Assembly (NCBI GenBank): GCA_003509065.1
Contig: DODG01000046.1
Location: 1 to 5,106, forward strand
Length of the DNA stretch: 5,106 nucleotides
Origin: Acidobacteriota bacterium
GTDB taxonomy: Bacteria > Acidobacteriota > Vicinamibacteria > Vicinamibacterales > UBA823
Reading direction: 5' to 3'
Positions 1-5,106 of this stretch are shown here, one piece after another. The notes beneath the pieces are model-generated. The model was given only the letters and a program-made list of their open reading frames with translations, made no database searches and had not been told where the DNA came from. Numbering within the stretch: the stretch's first letter is position 1; every line of letters starts with the position of its first letter. The translations under genes and the position numbers were made by a program.

Positions 1-4
1 TCAT
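1..4 (-). CDS. Possible divergent gene start at the window edge (only the start codon is inside)
   Basis: Read on the minus strand, positions 15-9 are AAGGAGG, followed by AAGC and then ATG at 4-2. A near-perfect Shine-Dalgarno sequence four bases before an ATG is unlikely by chance, and it would place a gene running leftward out of the window, divergent from moaE. The spacing is slightly shorter than usual. Only the start codon and one further base are visible, so nothing can be said about the product. The other reading is that positions 2-217, open in plus frame 2, are the tail of a plus-strand gene; the peptide there is Ser/Thr/Asn-rich at first and resembles no family I know, so I prefer the divergent start. 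Confidence 0.35.
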
Positions 5-8
5 GCTT

Positions 9-15
9 CCTCCTT
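9..15 (-). promoter_or_regulatory. Strong Shine-Dalgarno sequence for the leftward edge gene
   Basis: The minus strand reads AAGGAGG here, four bases before ATG at 4-2. It is the best ribosome binding site in the window, in contrast to the plus-strand genes, none of which has a clear one. It is the main reason for proposing a leftward gene at the edge. Confidence 0.4.
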
Positions 16-68
16 TTCGACCACGACGACGAACAATAACGGTAGGGTCAGAGTCTACCGCTGGTTGG

Positions 69-97
69 TGGAGGGTTCAACGCGGTCCATGGAGGGT
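69..97. repeat. Direct repeat TGGAGGGT, two copies 21 bp apart
   Basis: TGGAGGGT occurs at 69-76 and again at 90-97, a period of 21 bp or about two helical turns, so both copies lie on the same face of the DNA. A shorter relative, GGTAGGGT, lies at 41-48 but is out of phase. The pair sits in the region between the presumed divergent edge gene and moaE, where an operator would be expected. No known regulator site is recognised, and an 8-base repeat could be chance. Confidence 0.3.
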
Positions 98-208
98 CGC
101 TCGGTTAACTGGCAATTCGCACTTTCCCTTGTATTTTTGGCTTCCACAAAAGTGAACGACCGGTCAGGGACATGGCCCAGTGAATCATTTTTGGCGAAGT
201 TGATAAGC

Positions 209-214
209 TATACT
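209..214 (+). promoter_or_regulatory. Candidate -10 box for moaE, implying a leaderless mRNA
   Basis: TATACT matches the sigma-70 -10 consensus TATAAT at five of six positions and ends seven bases before the moaE ATG at 222. Transcription would then start at or next to the A of the start codon, giving a leaderless transcript, which agrees with the lack of any Shine-Dalgarno sequence there. There is no good -35 hexamer 16-18 bp upstream (the sequence is T-rich, CATTTT), so the promoter would be weak or activator-dependent. Confidence 0.35.
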
Positions 215-221
215 TGAAAAT

Positions 222-731
222 ATGGCGCCGTCGTTGTTTTTGATTACGACAGTCGAACTTAACCTCCTCGCACTTATGGACGCTGTTTCGACTGCAGCTA
301 GTAAGCCGAGTGGCGAGGGTGAGTCACTACAGATTGGAGCGATTGCGACCTTCCTAGGTGTAGTCCGCGGCGAAAATCTTGGTCGTCGTGTGCTGCGGCT
401 AGAATACGAAGCTTATGAACCGTTGGCGGTGCGAGCCTTCGCCAGAATTGGTGCAGAGGTTGCTGAACGGTGGCCAGCGATTCGGGTAGGGATTCACCAC
501 CGAATCGGTCGCCTGGAAGTTGGCCAGACTAGCGTTGCAATTGCGACATGCTCACCACATCGTGTCGACGCATTTGCAGCTTGCCGGTACAGCATCGAGC
601 GCATTAAACAAATTGCACCGATATGGAAACATGAGTTCTTTGAGGGTGGAGACGTTTGGATAGAGGGTGCCACCGCCGATCCTCATGATGAAAAGGCAAA
701 GGCCGAGGCATTTCGACGAGCATGCGCATAA
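222..731 (+). CDS. moaE: Molybdopterin synthase catalytic subunit MoaE
   Basis: MoaE is the large subunit of molybdopterin synthase, a cytoplasmic MoaD2-MoaE2 complex that puts two sulfurs, carried on the MoaD C-terminus, into precursor Z (cPMP) to make molybdopterin. The 169-residue product shows the family pattern: GAIATFLGVVR (39-49), YEAYEPLA (62-69), HRIGRLEVGQ (93-102), SPHR (111-114) and the active-site segment at 126-138. Against E. coli MoaE as I remember it, Arg49, His113, Arg114, Lys129 and Lys136 match Arg39, His103, Arg104, Lys119 and Lys126 with a constant offset of 10, so the catalytic lysines are present. The start at 222 is preferred over ATG 276 (Met19) because residues 6-22 resemble the family's first strand and helix. 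No Shine-Dalgarno site is visible. The 3' end overlaps moaD by 10 bp, in the order moaE-moaD rather than the commoner moaD-moaE. Confidence 0.95.
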   Translation: MAPSLFLITTVELNLLALMDAVSTAASKPSGEGESLQIGAIATFLGVVRGENLGRRVLRLEYEAYEPLAVRAFARIGAEVAERWPAIRVGIHHRIGRLEVGQTSVAIATCSPHRVDAFAACRYSIERIKQIAPIWKHEFFEGGDVWIEGATADPHDEKAKAEAFRRACA

Positions 732-979
732 AGGTTTATTTGTTCGCTAGACTCTGCGATATCGTTGGGACTAACGAAATAGAACGAGAAGTGCCAATTG
801 GAACAACGGTCCGTATGCTTTGGGATAATTTAATCGCTGATTTTCCTGGCCTAGAAGCATACGGTGAGTCGTTGTCGAGTGCCGTGAATGCAGAGTACGC
901 ACGTATGGATGTCGTATTAAATGACGGTGATGAGGTTGCTTTTCTGCCTCCTGTTTCAGGTGGTCAGAGCGCAACGTAA
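722..979 (+). CDS. moaD: Molybdopterin synthase sulfur carrier subunit MoaD, with a tail after Gly-Gly
   Basis: MoaD is a ubiquitin-fold sulfur carrier. MoeB-type enzymes adenylate its C-terminal glycine, which then becomes a thiocarboxylate that inserts into the MoaE active site. The 85-residue product starts with the typical strand [16 protein letters not shown], has the helix-and-loop region in the middle ([13 protein letters not shown]) and ends with the family hallmark [13 protein letters not shown] at residues 69-81. Unlike canonical MoaD, Gly-Gly is not the end: QSAT follows before the TAA stop. Thiocarboxylation needs a free Gly-Gly carboxylate, so the tail should need removal, or the CAG after Gly-Gly may be a miscalled TAG. 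The ATG overlaps the moaE end by 10 bp, so the two subunits are probably translationally coupled. There is only a weak GACGAG upstream of the start. Confidence 0.92.
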   Translation: MRIKVYLFARLCDIVGTNEIEREVPIGTTVRMLWDNLIADFPGLEAYGESLSSAVNAEYARMDVVLNDGDEVAFLPPVSGGQSAT

Positions 980-1014
980 AGGCTCCTCGTTGCTCAACTC
1001 AACTAGATTTGACC

Positions 1015-2094
1015 ATGTTTGACAAGCTGACCGAAATTGAAGAGCGGTACGATGCTCTAACGGCGCTTCTTAGCGATCCCAGCGTGCAAGCTGACGCTAA
1101 GACTTACCGAATGCACGTAAAAGCTCTTGCTGAAATCCAACCATTGATCGAACAATTTCGGCAATACAAGGACGTAGCCAAAGAAATCGCACAGGCTGAG
1201 GAATTAACTAAGGCAAGTGATGACGAAATGCAGCAGCTTGCACAACAGGAACTACAGACACTCAAATCTCGTCAAGAAACACTTCTGGAACAGATTAAAG
1301 CGCTACTGATTCCAAAAGATCCGAACGATGAGAAAAACGTGGTTTTGGAGATTCGAGCTGGTACTGGCGGTGATGAAGCGGGGCTGTTTGCTTCAGATCT
1401 CTACCGGATGTACGGGAAATATGCAGAAGGTCAAGGGTGGCGCCTGGATGTTCTCTCGGCTAATGACACGGGTGTTGGTGGGCTGAAGGAAGTGATTGTG
1501 CTTATTGAAGGCCGTCGCGTGTACAGTCAATTAAAGTATGAGAGTGGCGTGCATCGGGTACAAAGGGTCCCAGCAACGGAAGCAAGTGGTCGCATTCACA
1601 CCTCCACCGCAACAGTCGCAGTGCTTCCGGAAGCTGAAGAAGTGGATATTCAGATTGACTCCAAAGATTTGCGTATCGACACATTTTGTTCAAGTGGTCC
1701 AGGTGGCCAAAGTGTCAATACCACCTACTCGGCGGTACGGATCACACATCTCCCCACTGGAATGGTGGTATCCCAACAAGATGAAAAATCCCAGATTAAG
1801 AATAAATCTAAGGCAATGAAAGTGCTGCGCGCCAGACTCTATGAACTCAAGCTTCAGCAACAGCAGGCGGCTATCGCCAAGGATCGCCGCAGTCAAGTAG
1901 GGACCGGAGAACGATCAGAAAAAATCCGAACATATAATTTTCCTCAAAGTCGGATCACCGACCATCGCATCAATTTTACGACGCATCAACTTACGAATAT
2001 TTTGGACGGAGACCTCGCTGAAATCATCAATGCCACAACTACGTATTACCAAGCAGAAAAACTTAAAGATGCGGAAACCTTGACTACAGACTAA
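1015..2094 (+). CDS. prfA: Peptide chain release factor 1 (RF1)
   Basis: RF1 reads UAA and UAG stop codons in the ribosomal A site and triggers peptide release. The start is placed at ATG 1015, giving 359 residues that begin [12 protein letters not shown], the usual RF1 N-terminus; an in-frame TTG at 1009 would add only two residues. Seen in order: the N-terminal helical domain (about 1-100), [10 protein letters not shown] (116-125), the anticodon-mimic PAT tripeptide (186-188) in [14 protein letters not shown], which marks RF1 rather than RF2, and the GGQ motif (230-232) that works in the peptidyl transferase centre. The GGQ loop reads [18 protein letters not shown], where E. coli has RSSGAGGQHVNTTDSA. 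The C-terminal [14 protein letters not shown] is also typical. Length is normal for the family. It lies 35 bp after moaD without a clear Shine-Dalgarno site, and its stop overlaps the prmC start. Confidence 0.97.
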   Translation: MFDKLTEIEERYDALTALLSDPSVQADAKTYRMHVKALAEIQPLIEQFRQYKDVAKEIAQAEELTKASDDEMQQLAQQELQTLKSRQETLLEQIKALLIPKDPNDEKNVVLEIRAGTGGDEAGLFASDLYRMYGKYAEGQGWRLDVLSANDTGVGGLKEVIVLIEGRRVYSQLKYESGVHRVQRVPATEASGRIHTSTATVAVLPEAEEVDIQIDSKDLRIDTFCSSGPGGQSVNTTYSAVRITHLPTGMVVSQQDEKSQIKNKSKAMKVLRARLYELKLQQQQAAIAKDRRSQVGTGERSEKIRTYNFPQSRITDHRINFTTHQLTNILDGDLAEIINATTTYYQAEKLKDAETLTTD

Positions 2095-2948
2095 TGACAA
2101 TTCATGAACATGTCGTAGCTGCACGCTCACGCTTGGAACACGCTGGTATTGAAACATGCAACGCCGGCATTGACGCCGAAGCCCTTGCCCGACACGCACT
2201 CGGATGGAATCGGGCACATTATTTCTCCCACCGTCATAACGTGCCGCATCTCTCATTTGATTCTTGCTTTGAAAACCTGATAGCTCGTCGTGAACGTCGT
2301 GAGCCGCTTGCTTTTATAACCGGTACTAGAGAATTCTGGAGTCTTCAATTCGACGTCTCCGAAGCAGTTCTGATTCCTCGGCCAGAGACCGAAATCATTG
2401 TAAGGACTGTCCTCGATACTATCCCGGATCGCACAGCCTCCCTTCGAATTGTAGATGTCGGGACAGGAAGTGGATGCCTAGCTGTTTCACTGGCAACTGA
2501 ATTCCCAAATGCTCAGATTCTAGCCACCGATGTGTCGAATGCTGCTATTGAGATCGCAAAGAGGAACGTCGCCAAGAACGACCTGGCGGATCGCATTGAG
2601 TGCCGTCATACCAGTTTCCTAGCTGGCGTGGAAGAGTCAATTGAGGTCGTTGTCTCCAATCCGCCATATATTCCGACGAATCATCTTACGGACCTTCAGT
2701 CGGAAATTCGAAATTATGAACCCGAGGTAGCACTAAACGGCGGAATGGACGGCCTGGAAGGATTTCGAGCACTCCTTGCCCAAAGTGAAATCAAGTTGGC
2801 AAAACAAGGTTGGCTGTTTTTTGAGTTTGGATTTGGTCAGCTGAACGGAGTTAAAGCACTCACAAAGGAGCATGAGAATCTTGAACTGGTCAACGTTGTC
2901 CATGATCTCCAGAAGCTTCCACGGGTTGCTGTTCTCCGCCGACGATAA
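2094..2948 (+). CDS. prmC: Release factor glutamine methyltransferase PrmC (HemK)
   Basis: PrmC transfers a methyl group from S-adenosylmethionine to the glutamine side-chain amide of the GGQ motif in RF1 and RF2, which raises release efficiency. The 284-residue protein has the expected N-terminal helical release-factor-binding domain (about 1-75), then the linker motif IPRPETE (94-100), the SAM-binding loop DVGTGSGCLA (121-130), an acidic ribose-binding position in ATDVSNAA (144-151), and the catalytic NPPY (189-192), which binds the target amide. YEPEVALNGGMDGL (208-221) and the C-terminal DLQKLPRVAVLR are also family features. The ATG shares its A with the TAA stop of prfA (TAATG), an arrangement expected to couple translation by termination-reinitiation. 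No separate Shine-Dalgarno site is visible. The prfA-prmC pairing is common in bacteria and supports both calls. Confidence 0.96.
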   Translation: MTIHEHVVAARSRLEHAGIETCNAGIDAEALARHALGWNRAHYFSHRHNVPHLSFDSCFENLIARRERREPLAFITGTREFWSLQFDVSEAVLIPRPETEIIVRTVLDTIPDRTASLRIVDVGTGSGCLAVSLATEFPNAQILATDVSNAAIEIAKRNVAKNDLADRIECRHTSFLAGVEESIEVVVSNPPYIPTNHLTDLQSEIRNYEPEVALNGGMDGLEGFRALLAQSEIKLAKQGWLFFEFGFGQLNGVKALTKEHENLELVNVVHDLQKLPRVAVLRRR

Positions 2949-2953
2949 TCTTT

Positions 2954-3313
2954 ATGCCAAACACAACTAGCCCTGAATGCCTGTTCTGTCGAATTATTGC
3001 TGGTGAATTACCCACGACTTTCGTCTACCAAGACAGTCAACTTGTGGTATTCGACGACATTAATCCACAAGCGCCAACACATGTGCTTATCGTTCCACGC
3101 CAACATATTGCAACATTAAATGATCTTCGCAAAGACGATGACGGGCTCGTTGGCGAAATGACCAGGCGGGCAGCCATGATTGCTAGAGATCGCGGAATCT
3201 CTAGCGCCGGATATCGTACGGTATTCAATTGTAATCAAGGCGCAGGTCAGACGGTGTTTCACATCCACTTGCACTTACTTGGCGGACGTTCGCTCACTTG
3301 GCCTCCAGGCTAG
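2954..3313 (+). CDS. HIT/HINT family purine nucleotide-binding protein
   Basis: This 119-residue protein belongs to the HINT branch of the histidine triad superfamily, small dimeric enzymes that hydrolyse nucleoside phosphoramidates and acyl-adenylates such as aminoacyl-AMP; the true cellular substrate is usually unknown. The triad HIHLH lies at 103-107, with His105 expected as the nucleophile by family analogy. CLFC near the N-terminus (Cys9, Cys12), with His51 and His103, resembles the zinc site of some bacterial HIT proteins. FDDINPQAPTHVLIVPR (33-49) and the terminal GGRSLTWPPG are strong HINT hallmarks, and the length is normal. It begins 5 bp after prmC with no visible Shine-Dalgarno sequence, so it is probably the last gene of the operon. 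HINT proteins act on aminoacyl-adenylates, so the translation neighbourhood is suggestive but proves nothing. Confidence 0.93.
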   Translation: MPNTTSPECLFCRIIAGELPTTFVYQDSQLVVFDDINPQAPTHVLIVPRQHIATLNDLRKDDDGLVGEMTRRAAMIARDRGISSAGYRTVFNCNQGAGQTVFHIHLHLLGGRSLTWPPG

Positions 3314-3328
3314 CTGAGAAGCGCGGCC

Positions 3329-4177
3329 TTACCGTTCTTCAGATCGTCGTAGTACATACCAACCTCGACCTGCAACTCGATCGAGAACGAAGTCAACCGC
3401 CAAATAACCTTGACTGAAGTAGGTTTTGAACAGTTCTCGAACGGTCATCCTCCAATGTTTCGCCAGTTCAGGCACTTGAACCTGCATATTGCTGAAGTCT
3501 CTTGGAATCTCCAAATGGAGTTCAGTCGAACCAGACTGGAGATTCACATCCTTACAGGCTAACCATCCGTCGACAACTTCCGTTTCATTTAGGAATTCAT
3601 TAGGTACTATAGCTGCTTTAGTATTTGCAGGTCGCTCACTACCAGCGACTAACTGCTCCACCCGCTCGGTCCTGATCCACCATTCAGCGATCAGGCGATC
3701 TGTTGGCGTGCCAGAATGCAGAGGACTACTGGATTCCCCATAAATATTCTCTTCGTATTCCGAAACAATAACACCCAATTTGCAAAAATTCAGATGGGCG
3801 TTCATCGCTTGCAAGGGATCGAATGTCCACTCGATTAGATCAACCCCCATTTGTAATGCGCGTACTCGCTGCTGGAACTTCAACTGTTTTCCAATTCCTG
3901 CACTGCGCTGATGTTTAATGACTCCAAGCATGTGGGACCACTGCGTTAACTGACCGCGTCGGACCCCGGGCAACGAATAAACGAAGCCCACCATTTCGCG
4001 ACCTTCATCAAACGCCCCAATCAGTATGCCCCCACGTTGAACGTTCACCGCTAGAATGGGAACAGGCACAACATCTTCCGCGTCCGTGTATTCCCAAACC
4101 TGCTTTTCCAACTCCACCACCGATCGAAATTCTTCTAGTGATGTTAGATCTTGATATTCCATCGGTTCCACCCTCAC
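3329..4177 (-). CDS. GNAT-superfamily acetyltransferase with a C-terminal domain of unknown role
   Basis: The 282-residue product looks like a GNAT N-acetyltransferase of the kind I associate with COG3375 (recalled, not searched); the acceptor is unknown. The acetyl-CoA pyrophosphate-binding motif A is seen in LGVIKHQRSAGIGKQLK (84-100, the QRSAGIG loop at 90-96). WTFDPLQAMNAHLNFCKLGV (117-136) and YEENIYGE (141-148), followed by PTDRLIAEWW (158-167), are the most distinctive parts. Residues from about 175 to 282 form an extra C-terminal region that I cannot assign. The start is GTG at 4177, with AGGA four bases upstream. ATG at 4162 (Met6), with GAGGG eight bases upstream, is an equally good start and would give 277 residues. 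No membrane segment or signal peptide is apparent. The gene converges on the HIT gene with 15 bp between stops and diverges from ileS, so it forms its own transcription unit. Confidence 0.8.
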   Translation of the reverse strand: MRVEPMEYQDLTSLEEFRSVVELEKQVWEYTDAEDVVPVPILAVNVQRGGILIGAFDEGREMVGFVYSLPGVRRGQLTQWSHMLGVIKHQRSAGIGKQLKFQQRVRALQMGVDLIEWTFDPLQAMNAHLNFCKLGVIVSEYEENIYGESSSPLHSGTPTDRLIAEWWIRTERVEQLVAGSERPANTKAAIVPNEFLNETEVVDGWLACKDVNLQSGSTELHLEIPRDFSNMQVQVPELAKHWRMTVRELFKTYFSQGYLAVDFVLDRVAGRGWYVLRRSEER

Positions 4178-4246
4178 GGAGTCCTAGCTGAGACCGTAGT
4201 TGCCTCTTAGAAATCTGTTGCTGTCAATACTGCTAGTCACAGGAGC

Positions 4247-4252
4247 ATTATA
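4247..4252 (-). promoter_or_regulatory. Candidate -10 box for the acetyltransferase gene
   Basis: The minus strand reads TATAAT here, a perfect -10 hexamer about 70 bp upstream of the GTG start, which would give a leader of about 60 nt. The best upstream -35-like hexamer, TTGACC at 4271-4266, is only 13 bp away, which is too close for a normal sigma-70 promoter. A perfect TTGACA at 4227-4222 lies downstream of it and lacks a -10 at the right distance. The signals are good individually but poorly paired. Confidence 0.35.
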
Positions 4253-4298
4253 CAAGTCGAGTATTGGTCAACTGCGTAATGAGACGCGTAACTTGCAC

Positions 4299-4304
4299 TA
4301 CAAT
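4299..4304 (+). promoter_or_regulatory. Candidate -10 box for ileS
   Basis: TACAAT matches TATAAT at five of six positions and lies 68 bp before the ileS ATG, giving a leader of about 60 nt. No -35 hexamer is found at 16-18 bp (the sequence there is around GTAATG). The direct repeat GCGTAA-N6-GCGTAA overlaps the -35 position, where an activator could compensate, but this is speculation. Confidence 0.25.
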
Positions 4305-4372
4305 GAATAAGTATACGGAAGTTCCCCATTCCACTGTCTGGGCGACCATCTCTATTCTCGACGAAACGCCTA

Positions 4373-5106
4373 ATGCCGAATTGGAAATCGACACTTAACC
4401 TGCCTAAGACTGCCTTTTCGATGAAAGCCAGCTTGCAGACTGCTGAACCGGCCGCAATTGCACGCTGGGATTCGATGAAACTCTACGAGCAGATTAGAGC
4501 CCGCCGAGCCGGCGCGCCAAGATTTGTCCTTCACGATGGCCCACCATATGCAAATGGCCACATTCACATTGGAACGGCTTTAAACAAAATTTTGAAGGAC
4601 TTTATCGTCAAATCGAAAACGATGGCTGGATTCGATAGTCCCTACGTTCCAGGCTGGGACTGTCATGGTCTACCAATTGAGCTCAACGTAGATCGTGAGC
4701 TGGGTTCCAAGAAGCGCAGTATGAGTGTGGCCGATATTCGTAGAGCTTGCCGTAAGTATGCCGAGAACTACGTGAATCTCCAGCGTGAAGAATTTAAACG
4801 ACTTGGTGTCCTAGGTACGTGGTCAGAACCATATTTAACGATGGCATACCCATACCAAGCTGCCATCGTGCGCGCTCTCGGTCGTTTTGTCGAAAAGGAT
4901 ATGGTTTATCGAGGCAAGAAACCAGTACATTGGTGTACTCACTGTCGAACCGCTCTGGCAGATGCGGAAGTTGAGTACAGCCAACACACCTCTCCATCGA
5001 TCTATGTGGAGTTTCCACTTACGGAAGAAAGCTCCGCCACCTTAACAACTCGCCTGCCAGCTCTCGCAGGTCAAACCCTGTCGGCACTTATTTGGACGAC
5101 AACGCC
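4373..5106 (+). CDS. ileS: Isoleucyl-tRNA synthetase, N-terminal part (3' end outside the window)
   Basis: IleS, a cytoplasmic class I synthetase, charges tRNA-Ile with isoleucine and edits away misactivated valine. The window holds 244 codons and no stop; full-length enzymes are usually over 900 residues. The start at 4373 gives [19 protein letters not shown], the usual N-terminus (TLNLPKT-F-M). [18 protein letters not shown] (55-72) is the first ATP-binding signature, here ending HIGT (65-68) rather than [14 protein letters not shown] (94-103) follows, then [17 protein letters not shown] (186-202), whose Cys188 and Cys191 sit at the start of the inserted CP1 editing region. WTTT at 241-244, just before the cut, is the threonine-rich part of the editing site. 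The KMSKS loop and the C-terminal zinc domain lie beyond the edge. There is no Shine-Dalgarno sequence before the ATG. Confidence 0.96.
   Translation, partial: MPNWKSTLNLPKTAFSMKASLQTAEPAAIARWDSMKLYEQIRARRAGAPRFVLHDGPPYANGHIHIGTALNKILKDFIVKSKTMAGFDSPYVPGWDCHGLPIELNVDRELGSKKRSMSVADIRRACRKYAENYVNLQREEFKRLGVLGTWSEPYLTMAYPYQAAIVRALGRFVEKDMVYRGKKPVHWCTHCRTALADAEVEYSQHTSPSIYVEFPLTEESSATLTTRLPALAGQTLSALIWTTT

Larger units (their letters stand above)
4178..4372. other. Divergent intergenic region between the acetyltransferase gene and ileS
   Basis: These 195 bp must hold the promoters of two divergent genes. Minus-strand signals are TATAAT at 4252-4247 and TTGACA at 4227-4222; the plus strand has TACAAT at 4299-4304. 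GCGTAA is repeated directly at 4274-4279 and 4286-4291, just upstream of the plus-strand box. There is no tRNA-like fold, no poly-T terminator and no plus-strand T-box leader for ileS that I can see. Confidence 0.6.

Noticed and set aside
2..217. Plus-strand frame 2 is open for 71 codons and stops 4 bases before moaE
   Set aside because: The peptide has no recognisable family pattern and a low-complexity start. An open stretch of this length in one of six frames is not rare, and a strong opposing start signal lies at its left end.
1..221. Possible molybdenum cofactor riboswitch or ModE site upstream of moaE
   Set aside because: If moaE is leaderless there is no transcribed leader, I could not build the multi-helix aptamer, and no ModE-like palindrome is present.
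771..974. Open frames antisense to or in other frames of moaD, prfA, HIT, the acetyltransferase and ileS
   Set aside because: Each overlaps a gene of a known conserved family, has no recognisable motif, and is best explained as a shadow frame.
3314..3342. Imperfect inverted repeat (CTGAGAA ... TTCTTCAG) between the convergent HIT and acetyltransferase genes, a possible bidirectional terminator
   Set aside because: The stem is broken by bulges, there is no T-tract on either side, and much of it lies inside the acetyltransferase coding sequence.
4163..4174. T-box-like sequence AGGGTGGAACCG on the minus strand, close to the T-box consensus AGGGTGGNACCGCG, near an aminoacyl-tRNA synthetase gene
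   Set aside because: It is oriented away from ileS and lies at the start of the acetyltransferase gene, inside the reading frame if GTG 4177 is used. I see no Stem I or specifier loop upstream and no terminator downstream, and the last CG of the consensus is absent.
4303..4398. Short ORF of 31 codons ([12 protein letters not shown]...) overlapping the ileS start, a possible leader peptide
   Set aside because: It has no Shine-Dalgarno site, only three isoleucine codons and none in a run, and no attenuator hairpin. If TACAAT at 4299-4304 is the promoter, its ATG would not be transcribed.

Overview
This is an ordinary bacterial housekeeping window of roughly balanced base composition. It holds six recognisable genes: moaE and moaD (molybdenum cofactor), prfA and prmC (translation termination), a HIT/HINT nucleotide-binding protein, a GNAT-type acetyltransferase, and the 5' part of ileS, which runs off the right edge. 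No mobile element, CRISPR array, RNA gene or phage-like sequence was seen. The organism is a bacterium. The form of the RF1 GGQ loop ([12 protein letters not shown]), the IleS signature variant and the acetyltransferase type suggest, only tentatively, an Acidobacteriota-like or deltaproteobacteria-like lineage of moderate GC. This is inference from remembered family patterns, not from a search.

Layout. Positions 1-221 are an upstream region. A possible divergent gene begins at the very left edge (minus-strand ATG at 4-2 behind AAGGAGG), and moaE starts rightward at 222. A compact plus-strand run follows: moaE (222-731), moaD (722-979, 10 bp overlap), prfA (start best placed at 1015, ending 2094), prmC (2094-2948, sharing one base with the prfA stop) and the HIT gene (2954-3313, 5 bp gap). 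The spacing suggests a single operon. It faces the convergent acetyltransferase gene (3329-4177, minus), with only 15 bp between the two stops. A 195 bp divergent intergenic region (4178-4372) separates that gene from ileS (4373 to the edge, plus).

How the genes work together. MoaE and MoaD are the two subunits of molybdopterin synthase. RF1 (prfA) is the direct substrate of PrmC, which methylates the glutamine of its GGQ motif, so the TAATG overlap couples an enzyme to its substrate. IleS is also part of the translation machinery. The HIT protein and the acetyltransferase have no evident link to these pathways.

No new system is visible. The point most worth a second look is MoaD: its functional Gly-Gly terminus is followed by four extra residues (QSAT), which would block activation unless removed or unless the base call is wrong. 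Lesser points are a probably leaderless moaE, the scarcity of Shine-Dalgarno sites on the plus-strand genes, a HIGT rather than HIGH signature in IleS, and small direct repeats in both intergenic regions.
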